Origin: Peptococcaceae bacterium UBA3937
Lineage (GTDB): Bacteria; Bacillota; Peptococcia; DRI-13; DTU073
Direction of reading: 5' to 3'
Assembly: GCA_002385735.1 (NCBI GenBank)
Contig: DGEB01000043.1
Coordinates: 586 to 5,798 of the forward strand
DNA: 5,213 nucleotides
In this document: one piece after another, positions 3,211 to 5,213 of the stretch
How positions within the stretch are numbered: position 1 is the stretch's first letter
Layout of the letters: every line of letters begins with the position of its first letter
Program-made: the position numbers and the translations under genes
The notes under the pieces: generated by a model
What the model saw: only the letters and a program-made list of their open reading frames with translations
The model's database searches: none
Told to the model about the DNA's origin: nothing

Positions 3211-5213
3211 TTATTTAATAATGCGCTTCTTTTGAGCCAGATAAAACAGCAAGACCAGGATCGCGAGCGAAATCAGGAAAAGCAGGATCAGCCCTTTATC
3301 CTCAAGTAGTCCGGGTTGATTCTGATCAATGCTTTTGGCTCCTTTCACGATGACCGGCTCCAGTTTTAACCGTTCATTGACCGAAGTTAAAGATTCTTCC
3401 GGCGCTTCGAGGAGGCTTTTCTCATCGTAAAGCAGGTACTGCCCTGTTTTGGGGTCAAAGACCGGTATATACCGGTGCACCAAAGGCTCCGCCGGCGCTG
3501 GAGAAGACAGTTCGCCGGTCTGCTCCTCTTCTTCAGGGACTCCTCCACGCTCATTCGCAATATGCTCCGCGCTGTCGCCTTCCGCATCATGGGCTTTGCT
3601 GCCCTGATCCTTAATTCCCTGGCTTTCCGCACCTTCCCCTTTAGCAGCATTGTCTGCCTCGTCTTTTTGATTCACTTCGCCCCTTGCCGCCGATTCCTCT
3701 GTCCGGCCGGTTTCCGTTGCTGTATCCTCGTCTTCGTTCGTTACTTCCTCGACCCCTTCCGCCGTCTCTTCCCCGTCCTCAGTCGTTCCTTCTTCCCCCG
3801 CTTCGCCTGTTTCTTCGCCGGTTTCATCTGTTGTTTCTTCATTTGTCTCTTCTGCCGATTCTTCTCCCGGCGTACTTAGGTCGTCCTTGCTTCTATCGGT
3901 CGTTCCACCTGTATTTTCCCCATCGACTCTTTCGGTATTGAGATTGGCCAAAGGATCCGCATCCGGCATAACGGTGAGTTGTTTTTGCAAGGCGGTAATC
4001 TTAAGATAGCCGTCCGACAAATCCGCCAACACCGAATCGATTTTGCTTTGCAGGAACTCTTTCGCGTATTCGATTAAGGATTGGTCGCTCTGCACCTTTT
4101 CCGTGGACAGCTCTTCTCCGGTCAAATAATTGAAGGCAACCACCGACCCGTTTTTATACCTGACGACCAGGTAAGGCGACGAAGTGCGCAGGTTATGGGA
4201 CATCTGCACGATATTGTAATTCTTGAAATCCTGCGGTAAAACGATGCGCTCTTTCAAATCGGCCAGTTTTCCGTCGGTGCCCAGCACCGTAAGGTATTCC
4301 GCATCACCTACCGTATCAACAATGACCCCGTCGTAGACGATGGGCAAGGAGGGATCCAGCGCAGACAGGCGGCCGTTTTTCACCAGGAGTTGCAGATCGC
4401 GGGTCACCGTTTCCCCGTCATGGTTGATTTCCGAGAAGTTTTTGTAAGTCTTAATCCGGTAATTAGCTTCATAGGTAAAGCTGTAGAGCGGCTGGACCTC
4501 TTCACAAAGGGTAATTTCCACCTTCTCTTTGAGGACTTCCCCATTCGTCAAATCAACCAGTTTGCCGGTGGCGGTCAAACCCTGTCCGGCATAGAGGTGG
4601 ATAAACTGTCCCGCCAGTAACCCTGCTTTTCCGGACTGTACTCCTAGGTCTGTAATCCAGTAATAATCCGAATTAAAGGTTAGCACATTGCGGCGCAACT
4701 GCTCCGGCTCCACTAAATACTGCTTACTGTGGATGCCGTCCGTCACCATCACCGTAAGCGGAGTCACGTAATCATAGCTTAAGGTATAGACCCGCTGACC
4801 GATGGTTTGTTCAAAAAGCTTCGTGTCATTAGCCCAAACGGAAAAAGCGGTATACTCGTTAACCCCGTCAAACTCGATATTCAGCTTGTCCGCCCCGACC
4901 GCGTAGAACTGGGGCACCGGCAATTCTTCCCCGCCCATCGTGGCCATCAGGGGCATCATCATAGGCATCATGTCCCCCTCCGGCTCGCTGGGAATAGGAA
5001 TACCGCCAAGGTAGGAATCAACCGGGTTATAATTCCCGTTTTCGTCTTTACCCTCCTGATAAGGCATAGTAGCCCCTGAAAAACGTAAATAAGGCATGTA
5101 ATTGTAATTTAAACTGGTATAATTGCGGTTTCCTGTGGCAAAATAACTGCCTATACTGGTGTACGTAGACGCAGTTTTCAATTGGGCCGTGGAGACCAAC
5201 ATCATCCCGGCAG
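3211..5213 (-). CDS. Secreted, C-terminally membrane-anchored protein with acidic stalk (5' end outside window), function unknown
   Basis: The frame is open through the right edge of the window. The first visible ATG is at 5205, but nothing like a ribosome binding site precedes it and the codons before it read on (Ala-Gly). The true start therefore probably lies beyond the window, and the hydrophobic AGMMLVSTAQ may be the end of a signal peptide. Counting from 5205, 664 residues are visible. Residues 1-95 are Tyr/Asn-rich with a Met-rich patch at 79-90. Residues 96-425 look like a beta-rich globular part, and stretches such as YLVVRYKNGSVVAFNYLTGE (345-364) recall single blades of propeller-like repeats, a weak resemblance only. 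Residues 427-565 are an acidic Glu/Thr/Gly low-complexity stalk. A short folded segment follows at 575-620, then one membrane helix (638-657) and the basic tail KKRIIK. There is no LPXTG motif, so anchoring is by the helix. Only one Cys (234) is visible. I recognise no enzyme motif or named family. Confidence 0.85.
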   Translation of the reverse strand, partial: AGMMLVSTAQLKTASTYTSIGSYFATGNRNYTSLNYNYMPYLRFSGATMPYQEGKDENGNYNPVDSYLGGIPIPSEPEGDMMPMMMPLMATMGGEELPVPQFYAVGADKLNIEFDGVNEYTAFSVWANDTKLFEQTIGQRVYTLSYDYVTPLTVMVTDGIHSKQYLVEPEQLRRNVLTFNSDYYWITDLGVQSGKAGLLAGQFIHLYAGQGLTATGKLVDLTNGEVLKEKVEITLCEEVQPLYSFTYEANYRIKTYKNFSEINHDGETVTRDLQLLVKNGRLSALDPSLPIVYDGVIVDTVGDAEYLTVLGTDGKLADLKERIVLPQDFKNYNIVQMSHNLRTSSPYLVVRYKNGSVVAFNYLTGEELSTEKVQSDQSLIEYAKEFLQSKIDSVLADLSDGYLKITALQKQLTVMPDADPLANLNTERVDGENTGGTTDRSKDDLSTPGEESAEETNEETTDETGEETGEAGEEGTTEDGEETAEGVEEVTNEDEDTATETGRTEESAARGEVNQKDEADNAAKGEGAESQGIKDQGSKAHDAEGDSAEHIANERGGVPEEEEQTGELSSPAPAEPLVHRYIPVFDPKTGQYLLYDEKSLLEAPEESLTSVNERLKLEPVIVKGAKSIDQNQPGLLEDKGLILLFLISLAILVLLFYLAQKKRIIK
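3511..3927 (-). repeat. Acidic low-complexity coding segment (Glu/Thr/Gly-rich stalk)
   Basis: About 139 codons of the surface protein (visible residues 427-565) are dominated by Glu, Thr, Gly, Asp and Ala with irregular repeats such as EETGEAGEEG. The coding strand is correspondingly purine-rich, and the complementary strand carries long spurious open frames. In extracellular proteins such segments usually act as extended, flexible spacers between wall and membrane. Confidence 0.8.

Noticed and set aside
3625..3720. LPXTG-type sortase signal in the surface protein
   Set aside because: No LPXTG or NPQTN motif precedes the C-terminal helix. QPGLLED before it does not match a sortase motif.
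3475..3941. Two long plus-strand open frames rich in Phe/Arg/Cys and in Pro/Leu/Arg
   Set aside because: They are the antisense of the purine-rich acidic stalk of the surface protein. The biased composition removes stop codons. They have no ribosome binding site and no protein-like sequence.

Overview
The window comes from a Gram-positive, Firmicutes-type chromosome of moderate G+C. I infer this from strong AGGAGG-like ribosome binding sites, sigma-A-like promoter elements, an antibiotic-resistance-type ABC-F protein and typical intrinsic terminators. I cannot name the genus. All four protein genes lie on the minus strand, so the window reads from right to left.

Layout in the direction of transcription. 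(1) 5213-3211 is the 3' part of a gene for a large secreted, C-terminally membrane-anchored protein with a long acidic low-complexity stalk and no recognised function. It ends in a strong hairpin terminator (3165-3200). (2) 3125-2821 is a gene-free leader of about 290 nt before the ABC-F gene. It contains a -10-like box, several hairpins, short leader ORFs and mutually exclusive pairings around a terminator-like stem with a U-run. This has the organisation of a ribosome-stalling attenuator and is the most interesting part of the window. (3) 2820-1093 encodes a complete 575-residue ABC-F ATPase of the Vga/VmlR/Msr-like ribosome-protection type. (4) 1024-512 encodes a small protein with about four membrane segments and a QDE(K/N) repeat tail. 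It has its own promoter just behind the ABC-F stop codon, and its best start is an internal GTG placed correctly behind AGGAGG. (5) 511-267 is intergenic, with a terminator-like hairpin and a tandem 13-bp repeat upstream of the last gene. (6) 266-1 is the N-terminal 88 codons of a glutamate dehydrogenase, cut by the window edge.

The genes do not form an obvious single pathway. Terminators or promoters separate most of them, so they look like four transcription units. The possible exception is readthrough from the ABC-F gene into the small membrane protein gene, because I see no terminator between them. The coherent functional story is the ABC-F gene with its leader: ribosomes slowed by a ribosome-targeting drug on a short leader ORF would cover one arm of the terminator and let transcription reach the protective ABC-F gene. 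This is inferred from sequence complementarity and from known regulation of related genes. It has not been demonstrated here.
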